DNA from: Niveibacterium microcysteis
GTDB taxonomy: Bacteria; Pseudomonadota; Gammaproteobacteria; Burkholderiales; Rhodocyclaceae
DNA: 64,000 bases
Direction: 5' to 3'
NCBI RefSeq assembly: GCF_017161445.1
Contig: NZ_CP071060.1
Coordinates: forward strand, 3,782,001 to 3,846,000
Shown: positions 53,800 through 63,696 of the stretch, one piece after another
Layout of the letters: every line of letters begins with the position of its first letter
Position numbering within the stretch: position 1 is the stretch's first letter
Made by a program: the position numbers and the translations under genes
The notes under the pieces: model-generated
Databases searched by the model: none
Seen by the model: only the letters and a program-made list of their open reading frames with translations
What the model was told of the DNA's origin: nothing

Positions 53800-55097
53800 G
53801 GCTGAGTCGTAGCGTAGGGCGGACGCAGCTCAACGAAGGCACGATCGCGCAGCTGCCGCACGAAATCGTCGAACGCCTCGTCCGACTTGCGCTCACGTAG
53901 GGCGCCACGCGCCTGGTTGCGGCGGCGTTCGGCCGACACGTCTTCCGTCTTGCGCTCCAGCACCTGAATCAAGTGCCAGCCAAACGGCGACTGCACCGGC
54001 TGGCTGACTTCATTGATCGGCAGCGCATCCATCGCGCGTTCGAAGTCCGGCACCGTATCGCCCGGATTGATCCAACCCAGGTCACCGCCCTTCGGCGCGC
54101 TGCCGTCGTTGGAATGACGCTTGGCCATGTCGCCAAAGTCTGCGCCCCGCTGAATGCGGTCTCGCAGTTGCTCCAGGCGCTGGCGCGCCTCGGCATCGCT
54201 GACCGTTTCGGAGGTCTTGATCAGAATATGCCGCACACGCGTGCGCTGCACCGACACCGGCGCGCTGTCCGCACCGCCACGGCTATCGATCAGCTTGACG
54301 ATGTGCAAGCCCGCCGGGCTACGCAGCACCTGGCTCAACGCACCCGGCTTGAGCAAGCGCACAGCGTCCGCGTAGAGCGTCGGCAACCGGTCGGCACGTC
54401 GCCAGCCAAGGTTGCCGCCTTGCAGGGCGTCCGGCGCATCGGAGTTGCCGGCAGCAAGCTTGGCGAAGTCCTCACCCGACTGCGCGCGCGCGAGCAGGGT
54501 CTCGGCCCTTTGCTGCAGCTTGCTCCACTGCTGCGGCGTCGCGGCCTCGGGCGCGCGCAGCAGGATGTGCGCGACCATGATTTCCTGGTTGTTGGTGGCA
54601 GCCTGCGCAGCGAGGAAGGCATCCACCTCGGCGTCCGTCACGATCACGCGGCTTTCGACTTCGCGCTCGCGCAGTCGGCCAAGCGTCATTTCGTTGCGCA
54701 CGTCCTCACGGAACAGGCTCCATGACATGCCGTCCTTTTCAAGTGCGGCGCGGAACTGGGCACTGGTCATCTTGTTGTTCTCGGCGACGCGCTGCAATGC
54801 GCGCTCAAGACCCGCATCGTCCACCCGAACGGATGTCTCGCGGGCGTATTGCAGTTGCACCCGCTCGTAAACCATGCGTTCAAGCATCTGGCGCGAGAAG
54901 ACCTCACGTGGCGGCAGCTGGGTGCCCTGCTTCTTCAGTTGCTGCGAAGCCTGGTCGACGCGCAGGTCAAGCTCGCGCGCGGTAATCACTTCGTCGTTGA
55001 CCACCGCGACGATCGCATCGATGGGCTGCGGCGCAGCCCAGGCGCTCCCTGCCAGGAGGGCAATCGATGCGAGCAGGGTGCGGATCTGACGTTTCAT
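53796..55097 (-). CDS. surA: Periplasmic chaperone / peptidyl-prolyl isomerase SurA
   Basis: Chaperone for outer-membrane proteins including LptD. It is 433 residues: a signal peptide ([21 protein letters not shown]), the SurA N-domain ([19 protein letters not shown]), two parvulin domains (about 165-270 and 280-385, each with an AHILL/RHILIK start and a GGNLGW or GGDLGWI motif) and a C-terminal helix. ATG 55097 is preferred over 55142 because GAGGAAG lies upstream and the signal peptide begins there. Confidence 0.96.
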   Translation of the reverse strand: MKRQIRTLLASIALLAGSAWAAPQPIDAIVAVVNDEVITARELDLRVDQASQQLKKQGTQLPPREVFSRQMLERMVYERVQLQYARETSVRVDDAGLERALQRVAENNKMTSAQFRAALEKDGMSWSLFREDVRNEMTLGRLREREVESRVIVTDAEVDAFLAAQAATNNQEIMVAHILLRAPEAATPQQWSKLQQRAETLLARAQSGEDFAKLAAGNSDAPDALQGGNLGWRRADRLPTLYADAVRLLKPGALSQVLRSPAGLHIVKLIDSRGGADSAPVSVQRTRVRHILIKTSETVSDAEARQRLEQLRDRIQRGADFGDMAKRHSNDGSAPKGGDLGWINPGDTVPDFERAMDALPINEVSQPVQSPFGWHLIQVLERKTEDVSAERRRNQARGALRERKSDEAFDDFVRQLRDRAFVELRPPYATTQP

Positions 55098-55138
55098 GCG
55101 TTGCTTCCTCTTGGCCGTGTGAGCGGCCGGAACTTGTG

Positions 55139-57466
55139 TCATTGCGAGCCAAAGACCGGATCGGAAACCGGCTGGCTGATTCGACCATAGCCCACCACGC
55201 TGCGTTCGAGCAGCGAGACGGGGCTGTTACCGATACTGATGGCGCCGCCGAACTCGAACTGGAAGTAGTACGCGTTCGTATAAGCGCCGGAAGTGTTGAG
55301 CAGCGATTCCGCCGCGAGACGAAACACCCAGCAGCCGCCGTTGTACTCAAGCCCGGCAATCGCCTGAGTAAGCTTGTCGGTGCGGATATCGCCGTTCACG
55401 CGACCCACGACATAGAAGTTGTTGACCACCGGCCACTGCAACGCGAGATCCACGTCGGTGTAGGACAAGCGCTGGTAGCGATAGGACGCCGAAGCCACCT
55501 TCGCAAAGCCTGGCTGGTAACGCAGGCCCACCGTGCCGCGCTCCATCCGCGTATCGCGCGGGTTGTACTGGGCAAACAGGTCCAGCGTGGTATTCGGCAG
55601 AACGCGCCCGGAGAAAGCCCCCAGCAAGTCGGCCAGCTGCTCGGTGCGCGCCGTCTCCCCGGGTAGGGTGACCTTCTGGTCCTCGAAGTACATCCGAACG
55701 CCGAATGCGGTGCGCAGGAGCTCCTCGCCGTTCTCGGCGTTGAGCAAGCGGGAGGTCACGCTGCCGGTTACCTGACTCGCGTTGGCATAGCGGTCCTGGC
55801 CCGCGTAGAGGTTCTCCGAGAAGATCTGCGCAAAACCGAAGTCCATCGGCGCCGAGTCGAAGACCGGCAGGGAGTTCTGATTCCTGTACGGCACCTTCAA
55901 GTAGTACAGGCGGGGCTCGAGTGTCTGCACGACATCACGATGACCGATGTGGCTGTCGCGCTCAAAGAACAGCCCAGCGTCCACACTGCCGATCGGCAAT
56001 ACCCGCGACTCGTCGAGCGGGCCGCTGGACACGCGGTCTTCCAGTGCATAGCGGGTCGCGTGCACGCCGATCTTGGGCGTGATGTAGCCACCTGGTCGCA
56101 CAAAGTTGTAGGCGATTTGCGGATACACGTAGGTCCGCCAGCCCTGGTCCGAGTCCGCGCGGTGGAAATTCGCCGCTTCCATCGGCATCTTCAACGAGAA
56201 GCCACCGACCTCGGGCAGGTAGGCCAAGCCGGTCATGACCGGCAGGCGGTTGTACTGCGGCGACCCCGTCAATGACTGGATCCGCTGCGTCAGCACCGAG
56301 CCGGAGAACCAGCTGCCGGCGTTGTAGCTCAGCGAGGCCTCACGCATCAGGTTGTCGGTGGAGGTCTGCGTGACACGCGAGCTCAGGTCGGTGAAGTAGT
56401 CCTTGTCGCTGACCGCGTTGTAGTTGATGCGGCCGGTGAAGCCGCGGCCAAACTGCTGGTCGTGGATGAAGCTGACCGCGCTGCGCGACTCTCCATAAAC
56501 CTCGTCCCGTGCAAGGTACTCGGTGCGCAGGCTGCCGACATAGCCGGGGTTCAGATAGCGGAATTCGTTGTTGAGCTGGACGCCGCGCCGCGCGATATAC
56601 CGCGGCACCACGGTGTCGTCGTAGTTAGGCGCCAGGTTCAGGTAGTACGGCAATGTGACGTCAAGACCCGTCACGTTCGAAATACCGATTGTCGGTGCGA
56701 GCAGACCTGAGCGCCGCTCGCCGCTCAGCGGGAAGGGCGCAGCAGGCGCGTACATGACCGGAATCCCGCCGAAATGGAAGGTGCCATGCGTCGCGTCACC
56801 GACGTTCCGGTCGAAATCGAGATCCAGCTCCTTCGCCTTCACATACCAGGCCGGGTCGTTTGCCTCGCAGGTCGTGAAGGTGGCGTTTTTCAGGTGATAG
56901 CGATTTTCGCCTTCGAGCGCGATCGACTCCGCCTGGCCGTGTCCATGTACCGTCACGTCGGCCGGGCGCGTCACGCCCGCGCTGATCGCCTGCTTGCTGA
57001 CTCGCGCCGGACGCTTGCGAACAATTTCGTAAGTGGGTGTATCAAACTCGCCCACCTGCTCTTCCACGCGGTAACGCAGGCGGGGGCCGCGAATCGTATC
57101 GGCGCCACGCTTGAGCACCACGTCGCCAGTCGCCACCGCTTCATCGCTGAGCAGATCGTACTGCACGCGATCGGCGTCTAGCCTTGTCGAATCACGCTCG
57201 ACCACCACGCGGCCGCTCGCATCCACGCGCACATCCTGCTGACCTTCGATCTTGTCCGCGGTCACGACAGTTGCCGTGTGTTCCTTCGGTGCGGCTGGCG
57301 GTTTGGGTTGGCGCACCGTCACTGCAACCGCAGCTTGCCCGAGCGCGGCCCGGAAGGCGCTGATCGAATAGCCGGCCGGCTCAGCCGCGCGCAGCGGGGC
57401 GGCCACAAGGCCGCAGGCAAGCAGCGGCAAGGCAAGGCGCAAGTTCGGTCGGCTCAATTGGGTCAC
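55139..57466 (-). CDS. lptD: LPS-assembly protein LptD
   Basis: Outer-membrane beta-barrel that inserts LPS into the outer leaflet with LptE. From a GTG at 57466 it is 775 residues with a signal peptide (VTQLSRPNLRLALPLLACGL...RA). The OstA/LptA-like N-domain (about 60-180) contains TRLDADRVQYDLLSDEAVATGDV, and the barrel follows, with FGGIPVMYAP and FPLSGERRSGLL. No ATG is available for a sensible start, so GTG 57466 is my choice, placing the start only about 100 bases from the divergent amgK. Confidence 0.94.
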   Translation of the reverse strand: MTQLSRPNLRLALPLLACGLVAAPLRAAEPAGYSISAFRAALGQAAVAVTVRQPKPPAAPKEHTATVVTADKIEGQQDVRVDASGRVVVERDSTRLDADRVQYDLLSDEAVATGDVVLKRGADTIRGPRLRYRVEEQVGEFDTPTYEIVRKRPARVSKQAISAGVTRPADVTVHGHGQAESIALEGENRYHLKNATFTTCEANDPAWYVKAKELDLDFDRNVGDATHGTFHFGGIPVMYAPAAPFPLSGERRSGLLAPTIGISNVTGLDVTLPYYLNLAPNYDDTVVPRYIARRGVQLNNEFRYLNPGYVGSLRTEYLARDEVYGESRSAVSFIHDQQFGRGFTGRINYNAVSDKDYFTDLSSRVTQTSTDNLMREASLSYNAGSWFSGSVLTQRIQSLTGSPQYNRLPVMTGLAYLPEVGGFSLKMPMEAANFHRADSDQGWRTYVYPQIAYNFVRPGGYITPKIGVHATRYALEDRVSSGPLDESRVLPIGSVDAGLFFERDSHIGHRDVVQTLEPRLYYLKVPYRNQNSLPVFDSAPMDFGFAQIFSENLYAGQDRYANASQVTGSVTSRLLNAENGEELLRTAFGVRMYFEDQKVTLPGETARTEQLADLLGAFSGRVLPNTTLDLFAQYNPRDTRMERGTVGLRYQPGFAKVASASYRYQRLSYTDVDLALQWPVVNNFYVVGRVNGDIRTDKLTQAIAGLEYNGGCWVFRLAAESLLNTSGAYTNAYYFQFEFGGAISIGNSPVSLLERSVVGYGRISQPVSDPVFGSQ

Positions 57467-57569
57467 GCGTGGCGGCCGGGCGCGAAGCCCGTTTGCTAAA
57501 ATGCGCGATTTTACATCAAGCACTTGGCCGCGCCCCTGCGGGACGCACGGCCGTGACTGGAGCCCCGGC

Positions 57570-58571
57570 TTGGATCGACTCGAACTCCTGCGCAACTGGG
57601 TCGCGCAGCAACACCCCGGCCGCGCGTTCTCGCTGAGCCCTGCCTCGGCCGACGCCAGCTTCCGCCGCTACTTCCGTGCCAGCTTCGACGACGGCGGCCC
57701 ATCGCTGATCGTGATGGACGCCCCGCCCTCGCACGAGGACTGCAAGCCCTTCGTGAAGGTTGCGCGGCTTTTTGGCGCGAGCGGCGCCCACGTGCCGGAC
57801 GTGCTGGCAGAAAACCACGAAGACGGGTTCCTGCTGCTCACCGATCTAGGCAGCACCACCTATTTGCAGGCGCTCAACGCCGACAACGCCGCCCATCTCT
57901 ACGCGGACGCGCTGGGGGCGCTTGCCAGCATCCAGCGCACCAGCCAGCCGGGGGTGTTGCCAGAGTATTCGCGCGAACTGCTGATGCGCGAGCTTGAGCT
58001 GTTCCCGGTCTGGTACATCGCGCGACACAAGGGCGTTACGCTGAGCGACGCCGAAACAGCCGAGCTCTACGAGGTGTTCGACCGCATCCTCGAGGTGAAC
58101 CTCGCCGAGCCAAAAGTCTTTGTTCACCGCGATTACCACTCGCGCAACCTGATGCACCTGCCCGCAGGCAACCCCGGCGTGCTGGACTTCCAGGATGCGG
58201 TGTACGGCCCGATTACCTACGACCTGGTGTCACTGTTCAAGGACGCCTACATCGAGTGGGACGAGGAGCTGACGATCGACTGGCTGGTGCGTTACTGGGA
58301 AGTCGCGCGCACGCTGGGCTTGCCGGTGCGCGAAGACTTCGCCGAATTCCATCGCGACTACGAGTGGATGGGCGCGCAGCGACACATCAAGGTGCTAGGG
58401 ATCTTCGCGCGGCTTTGCTATCGCGACGGCAAAGACGCCTATCTGCAAAGCATGCCGCTGGTGATGCGCTACCTGCGCAAGACAGCCGAGCGCTACCGCG
58501 AGCTCAAGCCGCTCGCACGACTGCTCGACAAGCTGGACCCGGTCGAGAAGGTCGAAGGGCTGACGTTTTGA
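57570..58571 (+). CDS. amgK: Anomeric N-acetylmuramate/N-acetylglucosamine kinase
   Basis: APH-fold sugar kinase of the peptidoglycan recycling bypass that phosphorylates MurNAc at C1. It is 333 residues from TTG 57570 (GGAG at good spacing; conserved LDRLELLRNWV follows). ATG 57501 is a weaker option that would fall in the divergent promoter. The signatures are SASFRRYFRA-like ADASFRRYFRA, FVHRDYHSRNLM (catalytic Asp) and GVLDFQDAVYGPITYDLVSLF. The partner murU lies 50 bases downstream. Confidence 0.93.
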   Translation: MDRLELLRNWVAQQHPGRAFSLSPASADASFRRYFRASFDDGGPSLIVMDAPPSHEDCKPFVKVARLFGASGAHVPDVLAENHEDGFLLLTDLGSTTYLQALNADNAAHLYADALGALASIQRTSQPGVLPEYSRELLMRELELFPVWYIARHKGVTLSDAETAELYEVFDRILEVNLAEPKVFVHRDYHSRNLMHLPAGNPGVLDFQDAVYGPITYDLVSLFKDAYIEWDEELTIDWLVRYWEVARTLGLPVREDFAEFHRDYEWMGAQRHIKVLGIFARLCYRDGKDAYLQSMPLVMRYLRKTAERYRELKPLARLLDKLDPVEKVEGLTF

Positions 58572-58621
58572 CGCTCCTCTGCGCGCGCCATCGTCACAAC
58601 ACGCCACGCGGGGCCGTATAA

Positions 58622-59359
58622 ATGAAAGCAATGATCCTCGCTGCAGGGCGCGGCGAGCGGATGCGTCCGCTCACCGATCGCACGCCCAAGCCACTACTGG
58701 CAGTTGGCGGCAAGCCGCTGATTGTGTGGCACATCGAAAAACTGGCGTCCGCCGGATTTGACGAGCTGGTGATCAACCACGCCTGGCTCGGCGCGCAGAT
58801 CGAGGCTTACCTCGGCGATGGCCGTGCCTGGGGGGTTACCATCGCCTGGTCGCGCGAAGAGTCGGCACTCGAGACCGCTGGCGGCATCGCCTTCGCGCGC
58901 GCATTAATCGGCGACGAGCCTTTCCTTTCGGTGTCTGCCGACATCTTCAGTGATTACGACTACGGGCGCCTGGTGCCGCGCATCAAGGCCATGGTGGCCG
59001 ATCCGGCAGTGCCGGATGCGCATCTGGTCATGGTGCCCAATCCGCCCTTTCATCCGGGCGGCGATTTCTCGCTCGGCACCGACGGGCGCCTCGCATTGGA
59101 AGGCTCACCCAAATACAACTACGCCGGCTTCAGCCTGCACCGGCCGGCTCTTTTTGACCACATCGTGCCGGGCAGCAAACTCGCGATGCGGCCGATCTGG
59201 AATGCGCTGATCGCGCAGGGCCGTGCCAGCGGAGAGCTACATACCGGCGGCTGGGACAATATCGGCACGCCGGCGCAGCTCGCCGAACTCGACCGTCGCC
59301 TGACGGTCACACCCGGCAGTGCTGACTGCGTCGCCGACAGGACACCCGATGAGCTTTGA
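58622..59359 (+). CDS. murU: N-acetylmuramate alpha-1-phosphate uridylyltransferase
   Basis: Makes UDP-MurNAc from MurNAc-1-P, a step of the fosfomycin-tolerant recycling route with AmgK. It is a 245-residue nucleotidyltransferase with the GxGxRxxPLT signature as ILAAGRGERMRPLTDRTPKPLL at the N-terminus and SADIFSDYDY (metal-binding Asp). It follows amgK by 50 bases and overlaps pepP by 11 bases. Confidence 0.94.
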   Translation: MKAMILAAGRGERMRPLTDRTPKPLLAVGGKPLIVWHIEKLASAGFDELVINHAWLGAQIEAYLGDGRAWGVTIAWSREESALETAGGIAFARALIGDEPFLSVSADIFSDYDYGRLVPRIKAMVADPAVPDAHLVMVPNPPFHPGGDFSLGTDGRLALEGSPKYNYAGFSLHRPALFDHIVPGSKLAMRPIWNALIAQGRASGELHTGGWDNIGTPAQLAELDRRLTVTPGSADCVADRTPDEL

Positions 59360-60668
59360 ACCCGCACCCTTTGCCGCGCGCCGCGCACGCCTCGCCCAAC
59401 TGATGCGCGAAGCGGGTGGTGGCGTCGCCTACATTCCCACCGCGCGCGAAGCGATGCGCAACGGCGACTCCGAATACGCATACCGTTTTGGCAGCAACTT
59501 CTACTACCTGACGGGTTTCAGTGAGCCCGAAGCGGCGCTGGTGCTGATCGCGGATGACAAGAACATCGAGAGCATCCTGTTCTGCCGCGAGAAGAACCCG
59601 GAGCGCGAGATCTGGGATGGTTTTCGCCATGGCCCCGAGGCGGCATGCGAGCGCTTTGGCCTCAGCGCCGCATGGCCAGTCGCCGAGCTCGACACCCGCC
59701 TGCCTGACTACCTCGCCAACCGCGCTGCCGTGTTCCACATGATCGGGGCCGACAGCGCGGACGATGGCCGTATCGTGCGCGCGCTCGATGCGGTACGCAG
59801 CCGTGCCCGCAGCGGCGTTACACCGCCTGCCAGCGTGCGTGATCTGCGCGTGCTGGTCGACGAAATGCGCCTGCACAAGGATGCAGACGAGCTCGCAGCG
59901 ATGCGCCGGGCTGCTGCCATCAGCGGTGCCGCACACGCGCGCGCCATGCGCTTCGCCCGCCCGGGTCATTTCGAATACCAGGTGGAAGCCGAGCTGATGC
60001 ACGAATTCATCAGCCAGGGCGCCCGCTCGGCCGCTTACACCCCGATCGTCGCAGGCGGCAGCAACGCATGCACGCTGCACTACGTCGATAACCGCAAACA
60101 ACTTGCCGACGGCGAGCTGCTGTTGATCGACGCAGGCTGCGAGGTGGATGGCTACGCCGCCGACATCACGCGCACCTTCCCGGTCTCCGGCCGTTTCAGT
60201 GGCCCGCAGCGCGCGCTGTATGAGCTGGTGCTGGCCGCGCAACTCGCCGCAATCGACAAGGCGCGCGCCGGCCAAGCCTATAACGCGTACCACGACGCGG
60301 CGGTGCGCGTGCTGACGCAAGGCCTTGTTGACCTGGGCCTGCTCGATGGCGACGTCGATGGCCTCATCGAAAAGAAGGCCTACGACCGCTTCTACATGCA
60401 CAGCACCGGCCACTGGCTGGGGCTCGATGTGCATGACGTTGGCCGTTACAAGATCGACGGCGGTTGGCGGCCCCTTGCGCCAAACCAGGTGCTGACGGTT
60501 GAGCCCGGCCTCTACATCCGCCCTGCCGAAGACATTCCAGAGGCTTACTGGCATATCGGCATCCGAATCGAGGACGACGTCCTGGTTACCGACGGCGAAC
60601 CGGAGGTGCTGAGCCACCACGCGCCGAAGACTGTCGCCGACATCGAAGCGCTGATGCGCGATCGCTGA
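59349..60668 (+). CDS. pepP: Xaa-Pro aminopeptidase
   Basis: Metalloaminopeptidase (M24B) that removes residues before proline. It is 439 residues: an N-terminal creatinase-like domain (1-165, FYYLTGFSEPEAALVLI) and a catalytic pita-bread domain with metal ligands in LLIDAGCEVDGYAADITRTFP, HSTGHWLGLDVHD and EPGLYI. ATG 59349 is preferred to an upstream TTG or ATG in murU. It precedes a UbiH-type gene by 19 bases, a conserved pairing. Confidence 0.95.
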   Translation: MSFEPAPFAARRARLAQLMREAGGGVAYIPTAREAMRNGDSEYAYRFGSNFYYLTGFSEPEAALVLIADDKNIESILFCREKNPEREIWDGFRHGPEAACERFGLSAAWPVAELDTRLPDYLANRAAVFHMIGADSADDGRIVRALDAVRSRARSGVTPPASVRDLRVLVDEMRLHKDADELAAMRRAAAISGAAHARAMRFARPGHFEYQVEAELMHEFISQGARSAAYTPIVAGGSNACTLHYVDNRKQLADGELLLIDAGCEVDGYAADITRTFPVSGRFSGPQRALYELVLAAQLAAIDKARAGQAYNAYHDAAVRVLTQGLVDLGLLDGDVDGLIEKKAYDRFYMHSTGHWLGLDVHDVGRYKIDGGWRPLAPNQVLTVEPGLYIRPAEDIPEAYWHIGIRIEDDVLVTDGEPEVLSHHAPKTVADIEALMRDR

Positions 60669-60687
60669 CACCACCGGACACCGCATC

Positions 60688-61851
60688 ATGCCCAATACCG
60701 AGCACGCCAACACGCCCGAGCGCGGCATCCTGATCGTCGGTGCAGGGCCGGTTGGTTTGGCGCTCGCACTCGCACTGCACCGGCGCGGGCTCGCGGTGCG
60801 GCTCGCCGATGCGCGCCCGGCCGGCGCTGGTGAGCGCGATGCCCGCGTGCTGGCGCTCTCGCATGGCAGCAGGCAGACGCTCGAGCGCCTTGGCGCGTGG
60901 CCGGAGCAAGGGCCGACCCCGATCACCACGATCCATGTTTCTCAGCGCGGCGCGCTCGGCCGCACGCAAATGCGGGCTGAGGAATACGGCGTTCCGGCCT
61001 TGGGCTATGTCACGCCGGCCGCGCTGCTGTATCGCCGGCTCGCCGCGGCCGTTGCGGCCGCCGGCATCGCGTTGCTGCACGACACCGCGATCGCAAGCTT
61101 GAGCCCCACTGAGGAAGGCATTGAAGCCAGCGCCACGAACGGCCAAACCTTCAGCGCACGGCTGGTTGCATGCTGCGAAGGCGCCATCGCAGGCGAAGCG
61201 GGCGGCAATGTTCGAACCCGCGACTACGGTCAGCACGCCATCATTTGCCGCGCCCGCCTTGCCGCACCGCACCGCGGCATCGCCTACGAACGCTTCACCC
61301 CCGACGGCCCGCTGGCGCTGCTTCCGCTGGCCGACGATTACTCGGTCGTGTGGACCATGCCGGCCGCGCAGGCCGACGCTCAGATGGCACTGGACGAAGC
61401 CGGCTTCCGTGCGGCGCTTCAAACCGCCTTCGGTGGGCGTGTTCAGTTCGTGGAAACACTGGAGCGGGCGCGCTTCCCGCTCGGCCTGCGCGTCCGCGGT
61501 GACGCAGTGGGGCGACGCACGGTCTGGCTCGGCAACGCAGCGCAGACGCTGCATCCGGTCGCCGGACAGGGTTTCAACCTCGCGCTGCGCGACGTATGGG
61601 CGCTCGCGGACACCCTGACGGGGGCGGCCGACCCCGGCGAGCCAACGCTGCTCGCCCGCTATGCGCAGCGCCGTCTGCTCGACCGCCGCAGCACGATCGG
61701 CTTCACCGATTCGCTGGTGCGCGTGTTCTCCAACGACGATCCGTTGCTCACCCATGCCCGCGGCGCGGGCCTGCTGGCACTGGATCTTGTGTCGCCGCTT
61801 CGGCACTTCGTCGCCAAACGCATGCTCTTCGGCGCCCGCGCCTGGCCCTGA
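60688..61851 (+). CDS. UbiH/UbiF/VisC-family FAD-dependent hydroxylase
   Basis: A 387-residue flavin monooxygenase of the ubiquinone-biosynthesis hydroxylases. The Rossmann GxGxxG is ILIVGAGPVGLALALALHRRG (about 12-31). The DG motif region is in YERFTPDGPLALLPL, and the C-terminal FAD motif is GNAAQTLHPVAGQGFNLALRDVWAL (about 275-300). The position after pepP matches ubiH in many proteobacteria, but the exact ring position it hydroxylates is not decided by sequence alone. Confidence 0.9.
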   Translation: MPNTEHANTPERGILIVGAGPVGLALALALHRRGLAVRLADARPAGAGERDARVLALSHGSRQTLERLGAWPEQGPTPITTIHVSQRGALGRTQMRAEEYGVPALGYVTPAALLYRRLAAAVAAAGIALLHDTAIASLSPTEEGIEASATNGQTFSARLVACCEGAIAGEAGGNVRTRDYGQHAIICRARLAAPHRGIAYERFTPDGPLALLPLADDYSVVWTMPAAQADAQMALDEAGFRAALQTAFGGRVQFVETLERARFPLGLRVRGDAVGRRTVWLGNAAQTLHPVAGQGFNLALRDVWALADTLTGAADPGEPTLLARYAQRRLLDRRSTIGFTDSLVRVFSNDDPLLTHARGAGLLALDLVSPLRHFVAKRMLFGARAWP

Positions 61852-61962
61852 ATTCACGTCAGAAGGCTTCCGACAGGAAATACATAATTTGTCACACTCC
61901 ATTCAGATCGCATATCCTCGTAGGATATTCTCGGATTTGTTGATTTACAGGGGTGGACTTTC

Positions 61963-63684
61963 ATGGAATTTCGTAATCTCGCTGCCGCACTGGCACTGGC
62001 TACGCTGGCCGCATGTGGCGGAGGCGGAGGCGGCAACGGAGGATCGGGCGGCGGCACAAGTGGCGGCACAACACCCACGCCGGTCGCATCGCCAACGCCA
62101 GGCGAAGCCGCCCGCTTTCTGGAGCAGGCCAGCTTCGGCCCGACCCAGGCATCGATCAATGCGCTGAGCACCAGCAACTTCAGCGCCTGGCTCGACGCCG
62201 AATTCGCCAAGCCACAAACCCTCCACAAGACAACCGTCGATCAGTTGCAGGCCGGGCTGGCTGCGGGCAAGTCGCTGGATCAATCGCACTTCTTCGAGAG
62301 CTTCTGGAAGCAGGCCGTCACCGGCGACGACCAGCTGCGCCAACGCGTCGCCCTCGCGCTGTCCGAGATCTTCGTGGTGTCCTTCGACGGCAACCTGTCG
62401 CAGAACATCCGCGGCATGGCGTCCTACTACGACATGCTGGGTCGCAACGCCTTCGGCAACTATCGCCAGCTGATCGAGGACGTGGCGATGCACCCGATGA
62501 TGGGCATCTACCTCTCTCACCTGCGCAACCAGAAGGAAAACCCCGCCAAAGGTCGCGTGCCGGACGAGAACTTTGCGCGCGAGGTGATGCAGCTGTTCTC
62601 GATCGGGCTCTACGAACTCAACGCCGACGGCACACAGAAGCTCGGTAGCGACGGCAAGCCGATCGAGACCTACACCAACGACGACGTGACGGGCCTCGCC
62701 AAAGTCTTCACCGGCTGGAGCTGGGCCGGCCCGGACACTGGCGACGAGCGCTTCTGGGGTTGGGGCGCCGACGCCGACCCGGACCGAGAAGTGAAGTCGA
62801 TGCAGGGCTACACGCAGTTTCACTCGCTGTCGGAGAAGAAATTCCTCGGTGTCACGGTCGCCGCGCAATCCAAGGCCGACCCGGCCGGCAGCCTGAAGCC
62901 GGCGCTCGACCGCCTGTACAACCACGCCAACGTCGGTCCGTTCATCGGCAAGCAGCTGATTCAGCGTCTGGTCACCAGCAACCCGAGCCCGGCCTATGTC
63001 TCGCGCGTGTCGGCAGCGTTCGCGAACAACGGCCAAGGCGTGCGCGGTGACATGAAGGCGGTGATCCGCGCGGTGCTGCTGGACCCGGAAGCGCGCGACG
63101 CCAGCTACGCAGTGCGTGATGATTTCGGCAAGGTGCGCGAACCAATCGTGCGCCTCGGCCACTTCCTGCGCGCCTTCAACGCGACATCGGCCTCCGGCCG
63201 CTACCTGATCGGCAATACCGACTCGAACAGCAGCGCCCTGGGCCAGAGCCCGCTGCGCTCGCCCTCGGTCTTCAACTTCTACCGGCCGGGCTATGTCCCC
63301 CCTGGCACCGCCCTCGCCGACCGCGCGCTGGTGGCGCCCGAATTCCAGATCACGAACGAAACCTCGATCGCCGGTTACCTGAACTTCATGCAGGGTGCCG
63401 TGGCGAGTGGCGTCGGCAGCGCCACCAACAACGTACGTGACGTGCAGCCGGACTTCACCGCCGAACTGGCGCTCGCCGAAAAGCCTGACGAGTTGTTGAA
63501 CCGACTGGATCTGCTGCTGACGCACAACACCATGAGCGCGACGACCAAACAGACCATCCGTGATGCGGTCAACGCCATCGCCATTCCGACCGATGCCACC
63601 AAGGCCGATACCGCCCGCAAGAACCGGGTGCGCCTCGCGGTGTACCTCGTGCTGGCATCCAACGACTACCTGATCCAGAAGTAA
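61963..63684 (+). CDS. DUF1800-domain lipoprotein
   Basis: A 573-residue exported protein. The N-terminus MEFRNLAAALALATLAAC has a lipobox (Cys18) followed by a Gly-rich linker (about 19-36), then a DUF1800 domain: ARFLEQASFGPTQASINAL, NFAREVMQLFSIGLYELNADG, GLAKVFTGWSW and SPSVFNFYRPGYVPPG match the family. DUF1800 proteins are of unknown function and are regularly paired with DUF1501 proteins, as here (12-base gap). The GC-rich coding pattern equals the neighbours. Confidence 0.9.
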   Translation: MEFRNLAAALALATLAACGGGGGGNGGSGGGTSGGTTPTPVASPTPGEAARFLEQASFGPTQASINALSTSNFSAWLDAEFAKPQTLHKTTVDQLQAGLAAGKSLDQSHFFESFWKQAVTGDDQLRQRVALALSEIFVVSFDGNLSQNIRGMASYYDMLGRNAFGNYRQLIEDVAMHPMMGIYLSHLRNQKENPAKGRVPDENFAREVMQLFSIGLYELNADGTQKLGSDGKPIETYTNDDVTGLAKVFTGWSWAGPDTGDERFWGWGADADPDREVKSMQGYTQFHSLSEKKFLGVTVAAQSKADPAGSLKPALDRLYNHANVGPFIGKQLIQRLVTSNPSPAYVSRVSAAFANNGQGVRGDMKAVIRAVLLDPEARDASYAVRDDFGKVREPIVRLGHFLRAFNATSASGRYLIGNTDSNSSALGQSPLRSPSVFNFYRPGYVPPGTALADRALVAPEFQITNETSIAGYLNFMQGAVASGVGSATNNVRDVQPDFTAELALAEKPDELLNRLDLLLTHNTMSATTKQTIRDAVNAIAIPTDATKADTARKNRVRLAVYLVLASNDYLIQK

Positions 63685-63696
63685 GCGGAGACGAAC

